NCBI GenBank assembly: GCA_010093605.1
Contig: MU004183.1
Location: forward strand, 806,001 to 870,000
From: Lophium mytilinum
Lineage: Eukaryota; Ascomycota; Dothideomycetes; Mytilinidiales; Mytilinidiaceae
Length of the DNA stretch: 64,000 nt
Direction: 5' to 3'
Below are positions 11,756 to 24,868 of the stretch, piece by piece. Numbering within the stretch: the first letter of the stretch is position 1; each line of letters starts with the position of its first letter. The notes under the pieces are model-generated. The model was not told the origin of the DNA and ran no database searches. It saw nothing but the letters and a program-made list of their open reading frames with translations. The position numbers and the translations under genes were made by a program.

Positions 11756-14700
11756 ATGGCGACCACCCAGCCCTCGAATGCGGTCCTGGACCGCATCTTC
11801 GCTCAGCTGCGTTCCAAGTGCTTACCCTACACTCTCAAGTGCTATAGAGACTTATATCAGCGCAGGAACGACGAAGCCCGCATCAAGGCAGCTCACACGC
11901 TGCGCCAAACCCTCGAAGCAGCTCATCGAGGTGCATGAGCCGACCTCCCCCGCGACGCCCTCATCCACTAACTCGGATTGCAGAGTACCCTCCTGGCCAA
12001 TTTGTGGCATACTACAATGATGTCAACCAGCGCATCTCTGCGCTTGTTGTCCAAGGCGAGACGACGAACGACCGCATCGGCGGGATTCACGCCCTCAGCG
12101 CGCTCATCGATTTCAAAGGCGACGATGCAGGCCAGAAAACCACACGCTTCGCGAGCTACCTCCGCTCCGTCTTACGGGGCCTGGACACTACAGCTATGGT
12201 GCCGGCTGCGCGAGCTCTCGGACGGTTGGCAAAGCCCGGTGGGACGCTCACCGCGGAACTTGTTGAAGCAGAGGTCAACGGCGCTCTGGAATGGCTACAA
12301 ATGGAGCGACAAGAGAACCGCCGATTTGCCGCGGTCTTAATCCTTAGAGAACTGGCTAAGAACTCTCCCACCCTGATGTATAAATGGGTCCCTCAGATAT
12401 TCGATGTCATCTGGGCAGCTCTGCGCGACCCTAAGGTCCTCATCCGGGAGTCAGCCGCTGAGGCAATCAGCGCCTGTTTTGAGATTATATCGCCGCGCGA
12501 CTCAAGCATGCGACAAGACTTCTTCGGGCGGGTGTACAAAGAAATCCTGGTTGGCTTCTCCATGAATACCAACGACTCTATCCACGGCTCACTCCTGACG
12601 ATGAAGGAGTTGCTGGAAAAGGGTGCCATGTTCATGACTGGCCCGCGATACAAGGATGCTTGCGATATGGTGTTGAGATACAAGGACCACCGGGAACCTC
12701 TGATCCGGAGAGAGGTCGTCACCATAATACCAATCCTAGCTAGCTACGCTCCCCAGGAATTTGCTTCGCAATACCTGCATCAGTGCATGCTACATCTCCA
12801 AGGCCTGATCAAGAAGGACAGAGACCGGAGCATTGCCTTCATTGCAGTCGGACAGATTGCCAGTGCTATGGGTAGCTCGATTGCGCCATATCTAGACGGT
12901 ATTCTCATGTACATTCGCGAAGGATTGGTAGCGAAATCGTAAGTTCCATGGAGAACCTTCAACGAAGCCATGCTAACACAGTTTTAAGCCGAAGCAAGAA
13001 CATCAACGAAGCTCCCATCTTCGAGTGTCTCAGCATGATCTCGGCCGCAGTTGGCCAAGCGTTGAGCAAGAACGTGGAACCACTTCTTGACCCGATCTTC
13101 TCATGTGGCTTAAGCGACTCACTTACACAAGCTCTTGTAGACATGGCGCATTACGTCCCTCCTTGTCGGCCCGTTATTCAAGAACGCCTACTTGACCTGA
13201 TCAGCCAGGTGCTCTGTGGACGGGGTTTCCTACCTCTTGGAAATCCATTCCATGCGTCGTCACCTCCACAGATCTGGACTCGAGATCATAAGGATCCGCA
13301 AATTGTTGTACAGAAGGAGGCTGAGATTGCGCTCGCCTTGCATACCCTTGGAAGCTTTGATTTCGCCGGCCATGTTCTTAACGAATTTGTCCGAGACGTT
13401 GCAATCCGCTATGTTGAGGCCGACAACCCCGAAATCCGCAAACGCGCAGCTTTGACTTGCTGTCAACTGTTCGTCAATGATCCTATCGTGCATCAAACAA
13501 GTCATCATGCTATCAAGGTTGTGGGCGATGTTATCGAAAAGCTCTTGACCGTCGGTATCGCCGACGTGGACCCGGATATTCGATGGGAGGTCTTGATGGC
13601 TTTGGACAGCCGCTTCGATCGCCACCTTGGAAAAGCCGAAAACGTTCGCACTTTGTTTCTCGCCATACACGACGAAGTCTTCGCCATCCGCGAAGCCGCG
13701 ATGACCATCATTGGACGACTCACATCGGTGAATCCCGCATACGTTTTCCCGTCTCTGCGAAAAGTACTACTTCAGCTCTTGACCGAGATCCGATACGCAA
13801 ATAGTGCTCGAAACAAGGAGGAGAGCGCCCGGCTAATTAGTCATCTCGTCGAAGCATCAAATGACCTTATCAGGCCATATGTCGATCCAATGGTCACAAC
13901 CTTGATGCCGAAAGCCCAAGACTCCAACCCAGAGGTTGCGTCGACGTGCTTGAGGGCAATCGGCGATATTGCGACAGTTGGCGGTGAAGACATGCGACAA
14001 TACATCCCATCCTTGATGCGGATAATATTGGACAACCTGCAAGACCTTGGCTCTGACTCGAGGCGTTTTGCTGCTCTAAGAGCTCTCGGGCAACTAGCTA
14101 CTAATGCTGGCTATGTGATCGAGCCCTATTATGAGTATCCGGAGTTACTCAATATATTGGTCAACATCGTGCGGACGGAGCCAGAGGGCGAGCTGAGGCG
14201 TGAAACCGTCAAATTGATGGGTACACTTGGTGCACTCGACCCAGATGAACATCAGAAGATCATGGAACAATCCCCGGAGAATGCTCTTGTCGCTGAATCT
14301 CAAGCCATCACGGATGTATCGCTCATCATGACTGGAACGACACCCTCTAACGAGGAATATTACCCTACTATCGTGATCAGTACGTTGATCGGACTACTGA
14401 AGGACACCTCGCTTTCTCAGTATCACTCAGCGGTCGTAGATGCCGTCATGAACATCTATGCTACGATGGGCCTCAAATGCGTACCTTTCTTAAGCCAGGT
14501 TGTGCCCGGATTCCTGATGGTCATTCGAGGAGCACCGCCAGGCCGAGTAGAAGGCTACTTCAACCAGCTGAGTCAACTAGTTCGAATTGTCCGGCAGCAC
14601 ATCCGACCATACCTTCCTGCCATCCTCAAGACCGTGCAGGACTTTTGGACCGCCTCGCCTATGCTTCAGGCCACTATCCTTTCTCTCATCGAAGCTATAG

Positions 14701-17700
14701 CCCGGTCTCTCGAGGGCGAGTTCAAAATATACCTCGCAGACGTTCTTCCTCTCATGCTGGGCGTTCTAGACCAAGACAATTCTAACAAGCGTCTGCCATC
14801 GGAAAAGGTTCTGCATGCTTTTCTGATTTTCGGTTACAGCGCGGAAGAATACATGCACCTCATCATACCAGTCATCATCAAGATGTTCGACAAACCTGGC
14901 CAGCCACAAGAGTTGCGCCGACAGGCCATCGAAACTCTGGGTCGGCTGTCCAGACAAGTGAACATCTCCGAATTCGGCTCCATAATTATTCTACCCATCT
15001 CCAGAGTTCTGGCTGGGAACGATACGTCACTCAAGCAAACGGCACTGGAGACTCTGTGCGCCCTGATCTTCCAGCTCGGTCCCGATTACGCCCATTTCGT
15101 GCCGACGATCAACAAAATTCTGGTCACTCATAAGATTCCTCACTCCAATTACGCTCTAATTGTCTCAAAGCTCCAGAAAGGAGAGCCTTTGCCGCAGGAT
15201 CTCAGCCCAGCTGAGCGGTACGGAGATGATGATGAAGACCTCATGGCAGCCGAAATCCAAACAAAGAAGTTGGCCGTCAACCAGCAGCATCTCAAGACTG
15301 CCTGGGAGGCTTCTGCGAAGAGCACCCGAGAAGATTGGGTCGAATGGATGCGGCGGTTCAGTGTTGAGTTGCTTCGCGAATCTCCCCAGCAAGCACTACG
15401 AGCATGCACGCCGTTAGCGAGTATTTACAACCCGATTGCCAAGAGTTTGTTCAACTCTGCGTTCGTGTCCTGCTGGACTGAACTCTACGACCAATATCAG
15501 GAGGAGCTGGTTCGGTCTATTGAGACTGCACTGACTTCCGATGCCATCCCACCAGAGATTCTTCAGATTCTTCTTAACCTCGCGGAATTCATGGAGCACG
15601 ATGACAAAGCTCTGCCTATCGATGTCCGAATCCTTGGTATGTACGCTGCCAAGTGCCACGCTTTCGCGAAGGCTTTGCACTACAAGGAATTAGAGTTCAA
15701 CGCCGAACAAAACTCTAGTGCTGTGGAAGCATTGATAAGCATTAACAATCAACTACAACAAACTGATGCTGCGTTTGGTATCCTTCGGAAGGCTCAGAAC
15801 TACAACGACGTCGAGCTAAAGGAGACCTGGTTCGAGAAGCTTCAGAAATGGGACGAAGCCTTGCACTCGTACGAACGCCGAGAGGCGGTTGACGGAGAGT
15901 CCTTTGAAATCACCATGGGTAAAATGCGATGTTTGCATGCACTCGGAGAGTGGGATCTGCTATCCGAGCTTTCTAACAAGAAATGGGAGGCTGCCACGCC
16001 TGACGTAAAGAAGACTATCGCTCCATTGGCGGCGACGGCGGCATGGGGCCAAGGCAAGTTCTCTGATATGGACAAGTATCTAGGCGTAATGAAGGAGCAC
16101 TCACCAGACCGAGCTTTCTTTGCTTCAGTCCTCAACATCCACAACAATCGGTTTGACGCTGCTCAAGAAGAGATCTCGAAAGCCAGAAAGGGATTGGACA
16201 CTGAACTCAGCTCTCTCTTGGGCGAATCTTATATGAGAGCGTATCTACCAATGATTAGGGTCCAAATGCTTGCTGAGCTCGAGGAAATCATTACATACAA
16301 GCAAAATGATACGAACCCCGAAAAGCGAGCTAGCATGCGCAACACCTGGATGAAGCGTCTGAAGGGTCTCCAGCCAAACCCCGAGGTATGGCAACGGATG
16401 ATGAAAGTTCGACAACTTGTCATTCAGCCAAAGGAGGGCACGGAGATGTGGATCAAGTATACCAATCTCTGTCGCAAGAACGAACGACAAGGTCTTGCGG
16501 AAAAGGCGCTACAGAAGCTCCTCGACTGCGAAGGCTACGACGTTTTCGCCTATGCGCATGAGCACGCCAACGAGATCCCGTATCATGTATCATACGCGGT
16601 CTTCAAGTTCATGTGGTCGACTCCGGACCATCAGCAGGAGGCGCTCGATGTCCTGAAGGAATTCACGTCAAGAGTTGGGGATGAGCTGCAAGTACGTGCT
16701 CAGCGGACAGCTGTCAATCCAATGGTCTCACCAAATGGAATCAATGGAATGCCCAACGGTCATCTCGCGAATGGGCTGAATCCTTTTGCTGCCACTAATG
16801 GCATCAACGGGGCTCATGGCATGAACGGATCAAGCATGCTAGCTGGATCTGGTGGCGCGATATCTTCTGCGGAACTGGCTGAATGCCACAAACTTCTCGC
16901 CAAGTGTTACTTGAAGCAGGGAGAATGGCAGACACACATGCATGGCGGAGAATGGGACCATGAACACGTCCACGACATTCTGTCGGCTTATTCTGCAGCA
17001 ACTCGTTACAACCACGATTGGTATAAGGCATGGCACGCTTGGGCGCTTGGCAACTTTGAGGTCGTTAACTCAATCTCTTCGCAATCAAGTCGCGAGAATA
17101 CGGCCGTACCGCCCAACTTGATTCACGATCATGTTGTTCCCGCGATCCAGGGTTTCTTCAGGTCGATTGCCCTGTCAACCACCAGCTCACTCCAAGACAC
17201 TTTGCGTCTGCTCACTCTTTGGTTCGACTATGGGAGTAACGAGCAAGTCAGCCATGCTATCTCTGAGGGCATCAAGACGGTATCTATTGACACCTGGTTG
17301 GAGGTTATTCCTCAGCTTCTGGCCCGCATCAACCAGCCCCACGCTACGATCAGAAACTCGATTCATTCGTTACTGATCGAAGTTGGCAAGGCCCACCCTC
17401 AAGCATTGGTGTTCCCTCTCACCGTTTCTATGAAATCAGATGTGTCAGGTCGTTCAAGATCTGCTGCACAGCTTATGAATGCTATGCGCCAACACTCGCC
17501 GATATTGGTTGAGCAAGCCGATCTCGTCAGTCACGAGCTCATTCGAATTGCAGTTTTGTGGCACGAACAATGGCATGAAGGCCTCGAAGAAGCGTCCAGG
17601 CTTTACTTTGGTGACCACAACATCGAGGGCATGTTCAACACTCTTCAACCATTGCATGCCATGCTCGACAAGGGAGCTGAGACCTTGCGAGAGATTTCGT

Positions 17701-19287
17701 TCATTCAGTCATTTGGCCGAGAGCTTCAAGAAGCTAGGGATTGGTGCAACACATTCCGGACATCTGGTGAGGTTGGCGATCTCAATCAAGCTTGGGATCT
17801 GTATTACCAAGTGTTCCGAAAGATTGCTCGTCAACTCCCATCGCTTATGACTTTGGAGCTTCAATATGTCTCACCAGCTCTCAAAGACGCCCGAGACTTG
17901 GATCTGGCAGTTCCTGGAACGTACCAGGTCGGCAAGCAAATCATCCGAATCATTTCCTTCGATCCCGTTTCGACGGTCATCCAGTCTAAGCAGCGGCCTA
18001 GGAAACTAGAGATGAAGGGGAGTGATGGCAAAACACACGTGCACATTCTCAAAGGGCACGAAGATATCCGGCAAGATGAGCGTGTTATGCAGCTGTTTGG
18101 ATTGGTCAATACCCTCCTTACTCATGATGCCGAAAGCCGGAAGAGGCATCTCAACATCCAGCGTTACGCGGCCATCCCGTTGTCCACGCAGTCAGGTCTT
18201 TTGGGATTCGTTCCCAACAGCGACACGCTGCACGTTCTTATTCGAGAGTACCGTGAGAGCCGGAAGATCCTTCTCAACATTGAACACCGGATCATGCTTC
18301 AGATGGCGCCTGACTATGACTGCCTCACGCTTATGCAGAAAGTCGAAGTCTTCGGGTACGCATTGGACAACACGACTGGCCAGGACCTTTACCGCGTGCT
18401 TTGGCTGAAGAGTAAGAGCTCGGAATCTTGGCTCGACCGTCGCACGAACTATACTCGGTCTCTAGCAGTCATGTCGATGGTCGGCTACATCCTCGGTCTC
18501 GGCGATAGACATCCCTCTAATCTTATGCTCGACAAGATTACTGGCAAGATCATCCATATCGATTTCGGTGACTGCTTCGAAGTTGCCATGCACCGCGAAA
18601 AATACCCCGAACGCGTTCCATTCCGGTTAACTCGCATGTTGACGTACGCTATGGAGGTTAGCAATATCGAAGGTAGCTACAGGACGACTTGCGAGCATGT
18701 GATGCGTGTACTGCGGAGCAACAAGGAGTCGGTTATGGCCGTCTTAGAAGCGGTAAGCTTTCGCATTCCTATCGTTCCGTTTGAAATGGTCAAGCCTGCA
18801 GACGTGGCTTTGGTTTCCCTGAAACCAGCAAGTGGCCTAGTATCGTAAAAGCATATTTTCTTATATGAATCTCAAACTAACGCTTAAATAGTTCATCCAT
18901 GATCCACTTCTCACCTGGCGTCTCGGCAATCGAGAGTCACCTCCCGAGCCCTCGTTCCCGTCAGCCCGCCGCCAGTCTATCATCGGAGAAGCAGAGCGCG
19001 ACATGAATTCACGTGAACGCGACATGAACTCACGCGACATCAACTCGTCCCTCGCACGACCACGACATCGGTCCAGTGTCGCACCTGCCAACGACGCGGA
19101 GGCCAAGGAAGTGCAGAACGCGCGTGCCCTCCAAGTGCTCAGCAGAGTCAAAGAGAAGTTGACTGGCAAAGACTTCAAGCCTACCGAGGAGTTGAACGTC
19201 AATATGCAAGTCGATCGACTGATCCGGGAGGCGACGAACCTCGAGAACCTCTGCCAGCATTACATTGGATGGTGTAGTTTCTGGTGA
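11756..19287 (+). CDS. tor: TOR serine/threonine kinase (PIKK family)
   Basis: Model: join(11756..11930,11984..12938,12989..18752,18892..19287), 2,429 residues, the usual TOR length. It is the catalytic core of TORC1/TORC2, coupling nutrients to growth. Order: HEAT repeats to about 1200, FAT to about 1850, the FRB domain at about 1885-1985 ([20 protein letters not shown]), the kinase domain from about 2060 ([14 protein letters not shown]), catalytic GLGDRHPSN near 2213, HIDFGDCF near 2233, and a complete FATC ending [11 protein letters not shown]. The FRB Ser of [10 protein letters not shown], where resistance mutations occur in other TORs, is present, so rapamycin-FKBP12 binding is expected. 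Introns 1 and 2 carry CACTAAC and GCTAACA branch sites; the third is 139 bases. A low-complexity Asn/Gly insert lies at about 1617-1667. It looks like the single intact TOR gene. Confidence 0.97.
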
Positions 19288-21388
19288 ACGCAGCTGTCTT
19301 GAGATGGAGGCTTGGCTAGGTGGTGTGGGGGGCGCTGGACTTGAGCGTATGCGTGTGATTCTGTTTCTTTTGCTATTACAACTTCCAACCTTTTTGCGAG
19401 TTCGAATGGCATATGCCTTAGCGACGCTGGCTAGCGTAATTCATGGACCTTCTTTGGACTCTTGGGTGGCGTAATGGGAATGGATAGGATGGAACCTATG
19501 GGTGGTAAGACGGAGTCAATGGACAGGATTTAGGTGCTGCATAGCGACATGGCGATGGCGCTGGGCTTGTCGTTGTCCTGGCTGACTTTTGGGCTCTTTT
19601 GGTATACTAGTTTTTCAGCTTTGTAAATGAAGCTATAATGGATCCAATATACGGACAACCAAGACCTCATCGCGCGCGTTCTATGGTACACGTTTTGGGG
19701 GTGCGCAGTCTATGCACGGAAGAGGGATCCTCAAAGCGTCAGTCACGTCGATAGCCCGAGATGTCATCTCTAATAGTCATGTCTTTCAGACATTAGGATA
19801 CGAAATGAAAAACATATTATTGAACAATGCTGTCTACCATCGAGCCTTCGAGGTGACGATGATCGTCATCACAAACGGCGAGGCCTAGTTAGTAATTTGT
19901 CGACCCGTTTTCTTGAATCCGTCGATTCTTCACCGGCCACTCTGGGCTTCAGGCTTCCAAGCCTCTTTGAGTTCAGATCATCAAATTAGAGAGTAGCTTG
20001 CGTGTCGTAGAAGAGGAAGAGCTTGTCAAAGATCTACCTAGTTAGCAAGAGCACCGAGGAAAGAAGTTGGGGTGGGAGATAGATGAGTCTATATAGCTGG
20101 CAAACGGCATTCACTGAATTGATAACTCATCAACGCTAGGTAGTTTAATGAGGCAATGTAATCGTGCCAGAGGGGTTAGGCACCTGTTATGCTACCAACC
20201 TTAGAAGGTACTTTCAGTCCTACAAAGGTAGCCGTGAATCAAACCAAGAAATTCCTCTCGTCTCTCTTCCACCATTCTCTTCCCCTCCTCCTCCACATGC
20301 TCCACCCTCTGACCCTTCCGCTTACCCCCCCCCCTGCCTAGTGTCCCCTCCTCCTCCGAGAGGAAGCAGAGTTTCAAAGCGCTTGTCTTCTATGCTCTCC
20401 TGTATCAGGGTATCCTCGACCAAGTGGCGTTACTGCTAATGTCTTTTCTGTTCATATACCTAGATTTCTACAGGAAATGAGTAAGCCTTACCAAAAATCT
20501 GGCCGCACGACGCTTTGCATAGCGGGTGGAATCACCTTGGCTGGAAGCTCGAGAAGTTTACTATGGTGCCAGGGATAAGTAGGCACTTCCCCCGGGATGT
20601 GACCGATATTAAGAAAGTGAACAACCCGAAGACGAACGAATCTGGAATATCGACGACTATGTTGAAGAATTTAACGAATGTCACTAGCATCGAAAAAGAA
20701 TTGAGGCGAGGGCCTGGAGGCAAAGCTAGGTTAAAAAAGGCTCGGGTTCGAGAGAGAACACATGGTTCGTAGGAACTGAGGCAAGCGAGTAGCATCGCCG
20801 GGTCTTTTAAAATTGAGATCGATCATGCACCCATCCCTTCGATGCCCTCTGTCAGCTGCTGAACACCCCCGTTGCCTCCGCTCTCCACCCTCGGGACTGG
20901 GCTATCCAATCTCTTCACGGTACGCTTTTCCCATCTTTTGCATACACCCTTCTTTCGTGAAACCGAACTCCGCTGACAGCCAGCGAAATGAACACAATAT
21001 ATCAGCAAGCCGGTCGTTTTGATCGTCATCACATCTCCGTGCCATCAGCACAGCGTCTACATTGACATGATACTAGAACCCGCATCAGTACCACATACCC
21101 GGAACGCAAAAGACCTGAGTCATGCTTACCACTTCGAGCGACCGAAACCACACTCTCCACGGCTTCTGACTTGAAGTGCATGGAATTTGACGTACCTTGT
21201 TTACGATGCTGGGAGCTTTACCTCTATGAACCCTTCTTGCTAGTAGGAAATGTGGTGTCCTCAAGCTATGTAGAGACTACTCAAATGCTCATCACACCAT
21301 ATCTATTATGACTTGCAAGAAAATGCAACACCTCATCTGCCTCCTGCTTTACGCAGCGACTGAGAGGACCGAAAGACATGAGCCATAC
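19288..21388. other. Intergenic with a repeat-derived fragment
   Basis: This is the 3' flank of TOR and of the convergent small gene at 21389. It holds one recognisable item, the fragment at 20379-20525 described separately. A Pro/Pro-rich CT tract sits at about 20255-20360. No other gene is seen. Confidence 0.45.
20379..20525 (+). pseudogene. Diverged fragment of the 46.2-kb gene's 3' end
   Basis: The first 87 bases match the last coding bases and just past the stop of the unrecognised gene at 46210-47310. The reading ALVFYALLYQGILDQVALLL here corresponds to ALIFCALLYQGILDQVALLL there, and both share GTTCATATACCTAGAT after it. Similarity continues more weakly to about 20525 (both have GACGCTTTGC). 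In the first roughly 70 bases, 7 of 8 substitutions I counted are transitions. The rest of the gene is absent here, so this is a solo 3' fragment of a repeated sequence. Orientation is plus here and minus at 46 kb. Confidence 0.7.
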
Positions 21389-22106
21389 TCACATCCTCCC
21401 AACCCTCAAACAAGCCGCAACGCTATTACAAAACAGCTTGCAATTCGCCGGCGTGAACCGATACTTATTCTGCACATAATGCTTATACACGATCCTCGCT
21501 GGCACATCACGTTAGTAGAAGATCCCTCAACCCAAGTCTACAGAAGCAGAAATAACTCGAAGAATTGAAATCCCACAAACCTTCCCTAGCAACCTCCTCC
21601 CCACCCACCCCCTCACATCCCCCAACCTCCTCCTGCCAATTTCCAAACCCAGACCCCGTCACCATCACCCCCTTGAGCAACAACTCCTTGCGCACCACCG
21701 GCTCCTTCGCCGCCTCTGTGTACAGCGAAAACCCCTCTTCCAACCACCCGCCCTCCTCTTGCTCCGCTTCCCCGTCTGCGCTCTCAGCGCTGCTGCTCAC
21801 CAACGCAACCGCATACCCCTGCACCCCCTCCTCCTTCACCGCCCGATCCAGCACCAGCAGCCGCACGTGCTTGAACGCCCGCTCCTTCGCCCTCGCCTTC
21901 CCGCTATTCGCGCGCCGCGTGATGAAATTCAGGAGGTGGTGGTGCGAGACGGGCGTGTAGTCTAGGTACAGCCGCGAGACGGCGATGTCGGGCATGTTCC
22001 GCGGTAGGAAGGTTTTCGGGGCGGCGTGGTCGGCGAAGTCGCGCGCGATGACGGAGGGGTCGGGGGACGGGGTGGCTGGGAAAGGGGAGGGATTTAGGGA
22101 GGCCAT
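21389..22106 (-). CDS. Small unrecognised spliced gene
   Basis: Model: complement(join(21389..21498,21581..22106)), 211 residues. The intron has a perfect TACTAAC branch site and CCAG acceptor (donor GTTTGT), and the second exon then reads ARIVYKHYVQNKYRFTPANC before ending CLRVGRM. The first exon begins MASLNPSPFPATPSPDPS, has a basic stretch (FITRRANSGKARAKERAFKH) at about residues 60-80 and a Glu/Gly-rich acidic middle. There is no signal peptide or membrane segment. I do not recognise a family. The branch site and open second exon argue that it is a real gene; an alternative exon 2 end at the donor-like GTGAGTATG near 21391 is possible. Confidence 0.55.
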
Positions 22107-24868
22107 TTTGGAGCTGTTAGACTCTGTGTCGGGGGAGCAGAGCCCACCCAAGGAGTTGGGGCATCTTAAGGAGAGGCGTGAGGCATGGTTGCGGGCGTGG
22201 TCGGGATGTCAGCCGCGGCTGTGGCTGGCTTCTCAGGGTTCAGCTATGGCGCATTGTGGCGCTTGCAGAGATAGTGGGGGTTGATATGGGGGATTGGGAG
22301 GTGGGTGGAGGGGGTTTGTGGTCTGTTTGAGATGCTTGGAATATAGGGAGGGAGAGGTTTGGGTTTGATGTGTGAGAACCAATGTTCATTTTTCAGATGG
22401 ATGGATGGATAAAGCACGTGACGTCGCCTATCTAGGTACAGATATGATGATAGATATTGCACATTTGTAACCAGCCCTCGCGGAATAATAACTCGTAAAT
22501 CATGTTTCCACGTCTCAGGCGACAATGCGCAAAAGGTCTCGCGATCGAAAGACCTCCCAAACCACCGCGACCACAGCGGCAACCGAACGGGGGTGTTACA
22601 AGGTATGGTTCCCGCTCCCGGATCTAAGCCCTAGACATTTCACGGCAGTCGGCACCGCGAAACCTAGCCCCAACGTCGTCTTCCAGCGAACCACAAAGAA
22701 CGTGATGCAGGTTGCGGAACAAGCTCCGCGGGATGAGCCCCGGTGGCGTAAGGCAGGCAGCTGGCGCGAAAGGGTGCTTGAAGCCTAAGCGAGGTCGTGT
22801 ACCCGTGGTTCACATCGTGTTTTCAATGCAAAGGCTTTGATTCCACTGTTTCTAATGCCTTGGCTTTCTTGCCGTACGAGAGACGAAAGGGCTTCTGTGG
22901 CGGTGAACAAAAAATTAAACACGTCGTGAAAACAGTGGAGCTAAAGTATAAGTCGGTTACTTCGGCTACTTCGGTGAAGGGACATCCAATTGGTTGGAAG
23001 ACTTCTTTACCGCCCCTAAGGCTGTTGAGCGATTCGCTTGGGTTCGTTAATCGGACAGGGATGAACGCGCGAGAGTGGAGAAGGCGTGCTTGGAGTAGGA
23101 TTGCCCTTGTTGGGAAGACGGAGTGCTAGCACGAGACCATTTGGATATATTAGGGATATATAATGTTTATGAGATTTCAAGGGAAGATGGAGGTCAGAGC
23201 AGGTCAACTAAGTCAGAAGCTTGGGAAGTTTGTGTATTGAGTCTTCGTCAAGCAGCAAGCTTGAAGGGGGAATGCGTTTACGAGAGCTCATGTTCCCGTC
23301 TTGGGTAAATGCAGCGCCGAGTAAGAGGTCTCCTGGGCAGATGGGTGGTGGTGTGGTGTGGGGCTAGAACTCCGAACATGGCTGGCTGGCTGGCCACATG
23401 CCCACTTTGCACGAGTTCGAAAAGCTGCATGCATCCATTAATAATTGGTCAAGGCTGCCCAGGTGACAGATGACTCAATCCTGACTCTTGGGGCCAGCCG
23501 TCGTGGCATGTGAGCGCACCGTCAGCAGCAGTAGTACTGACTGTCATGACTATCGATGACGGAGTGCGAAATGAGTCTTGAGATAATTTTTTACTTGTCG
23601 CAGAAAATGATCCTGCTCACCCGCACACCGAGAAATAGCCGTGATTTGAGGTTGTTATGAGGTAGTTCGCAAGAGACTTCTTGGTGAGAGATGAGCCCAG
23701 CGGTCGTCAAAGTCGGATGCGCCGGCAGCACGACAAGGCGAAGGCAGCATGGCTGGCCAGGGTCGGTGGCATCGAGTGATCCTGGCGCTGTGGGTGGTGC
23801 GGGCTAACTCCGCGGTCAAGCCCCGGCGGGTAAGGTCGCCAAGCGCATGCAAAGCTTGTTGGTGGGCTGACGGCGTCGATCGTGCCGCTGCCGGCGATGT
23901 TGAGGCGTAGCGGGTGTTGGCGGGATATGTGGATGGAGATGCTGAACGAACAAAGCCCTTTGCCCGTTTTCTTTGCCATGTCTCACGCTATCGAGGACTG
24001 TCAGCAAGACAGCTTCGCCGCAAACAAGGCTAGCATCTCTGTCGGTTATACCAGTACTGTCAATGTGTTGTCTTGGGAGGCGTCGCGGTGTTTGATACGG
24101 GAATGCGGCGGCGTGACTTGGCGCCGGGTAGTTCGGAAACCCTGTGTATCCTACCTAAACGGTTGACTGCGGCTGCTATTCGGTAGACCTCTTTGAATTG
24201 ATTGCGACGGGGATCGCTCGGGACAGAAAGTTCAAGAATGGAGTTTTCAAACACTTGCCTAGATGTGATGCCAACCGCGGTGCCTCTGGAGATGGGCGAG
24301 AGGAAGGCAGATTCCTACAACTATGAAGGCTCTTTCGAGCAAGATCTGGACACTTTTCTCGGGTAGATCCTGGGAAGAAAGCGCGTCTGCAGCTAGCGAC
24401 AAGGCCTGCCGAGCGTGCTGGGTGCTGCCCCACGTCATGCATGGGAAAGCACATCAGAAAGTGTTGGTCGGCCGATGCTTCCTTCGCCGTGAGATTCGCA
24501 GCTATTGCCGCAGCGCCGTTGCTCTGGCGAACTTCGCCGATGCTGGTAAGCCTCAAATCCTCGGACGCCGGCTTGAGTACCCACCAATCCCACCGACTTG
24601 GCCGACTCTGCCGTGCTGCTGCAGCCTTCCAGTTCTTTAATAATCCTCATTCATACCCGCCGACCGAACTTCCAACTCCGAGCCCTTTGTGACCCGACAC
24701 CCAGCATCTTTTCATTCCGTCCTGAGACCTCAGACATTCCTACATCATTAATATCCGCCTCGCACTCACAGCTTCTCGCAACCCCGCATAACCGCGAGCT
24801 GCCCTCCTCACCGATCTTCTTGCCTGGCTGCTTTTCAGTCGCACTGAATTTCGGATCAACCAGGATAC
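22107..24868. other. Intergenic, 2.8 kb, no gene recognised
   Basis: Many short overlapping open frames occur on both strands, as expected in GC-rich DNA, but none has a motif, signal peptide or matching splice sites. The last 250 bases before the YTP1-like gene are C/T-rich and probably contain its promoter and leader. Confidence 0.45.

Noticed and set aside
19500-20360. A gene in the TOR 3' flank
   Set aside because: No frame with motif or splice signals; the Pro-rich frame near 20280 is a CT tract.
22525-23129. Two plus-strand frames of 87 and 110 residues
   Set aside because: No domain, no splice partner and random-looking composition.
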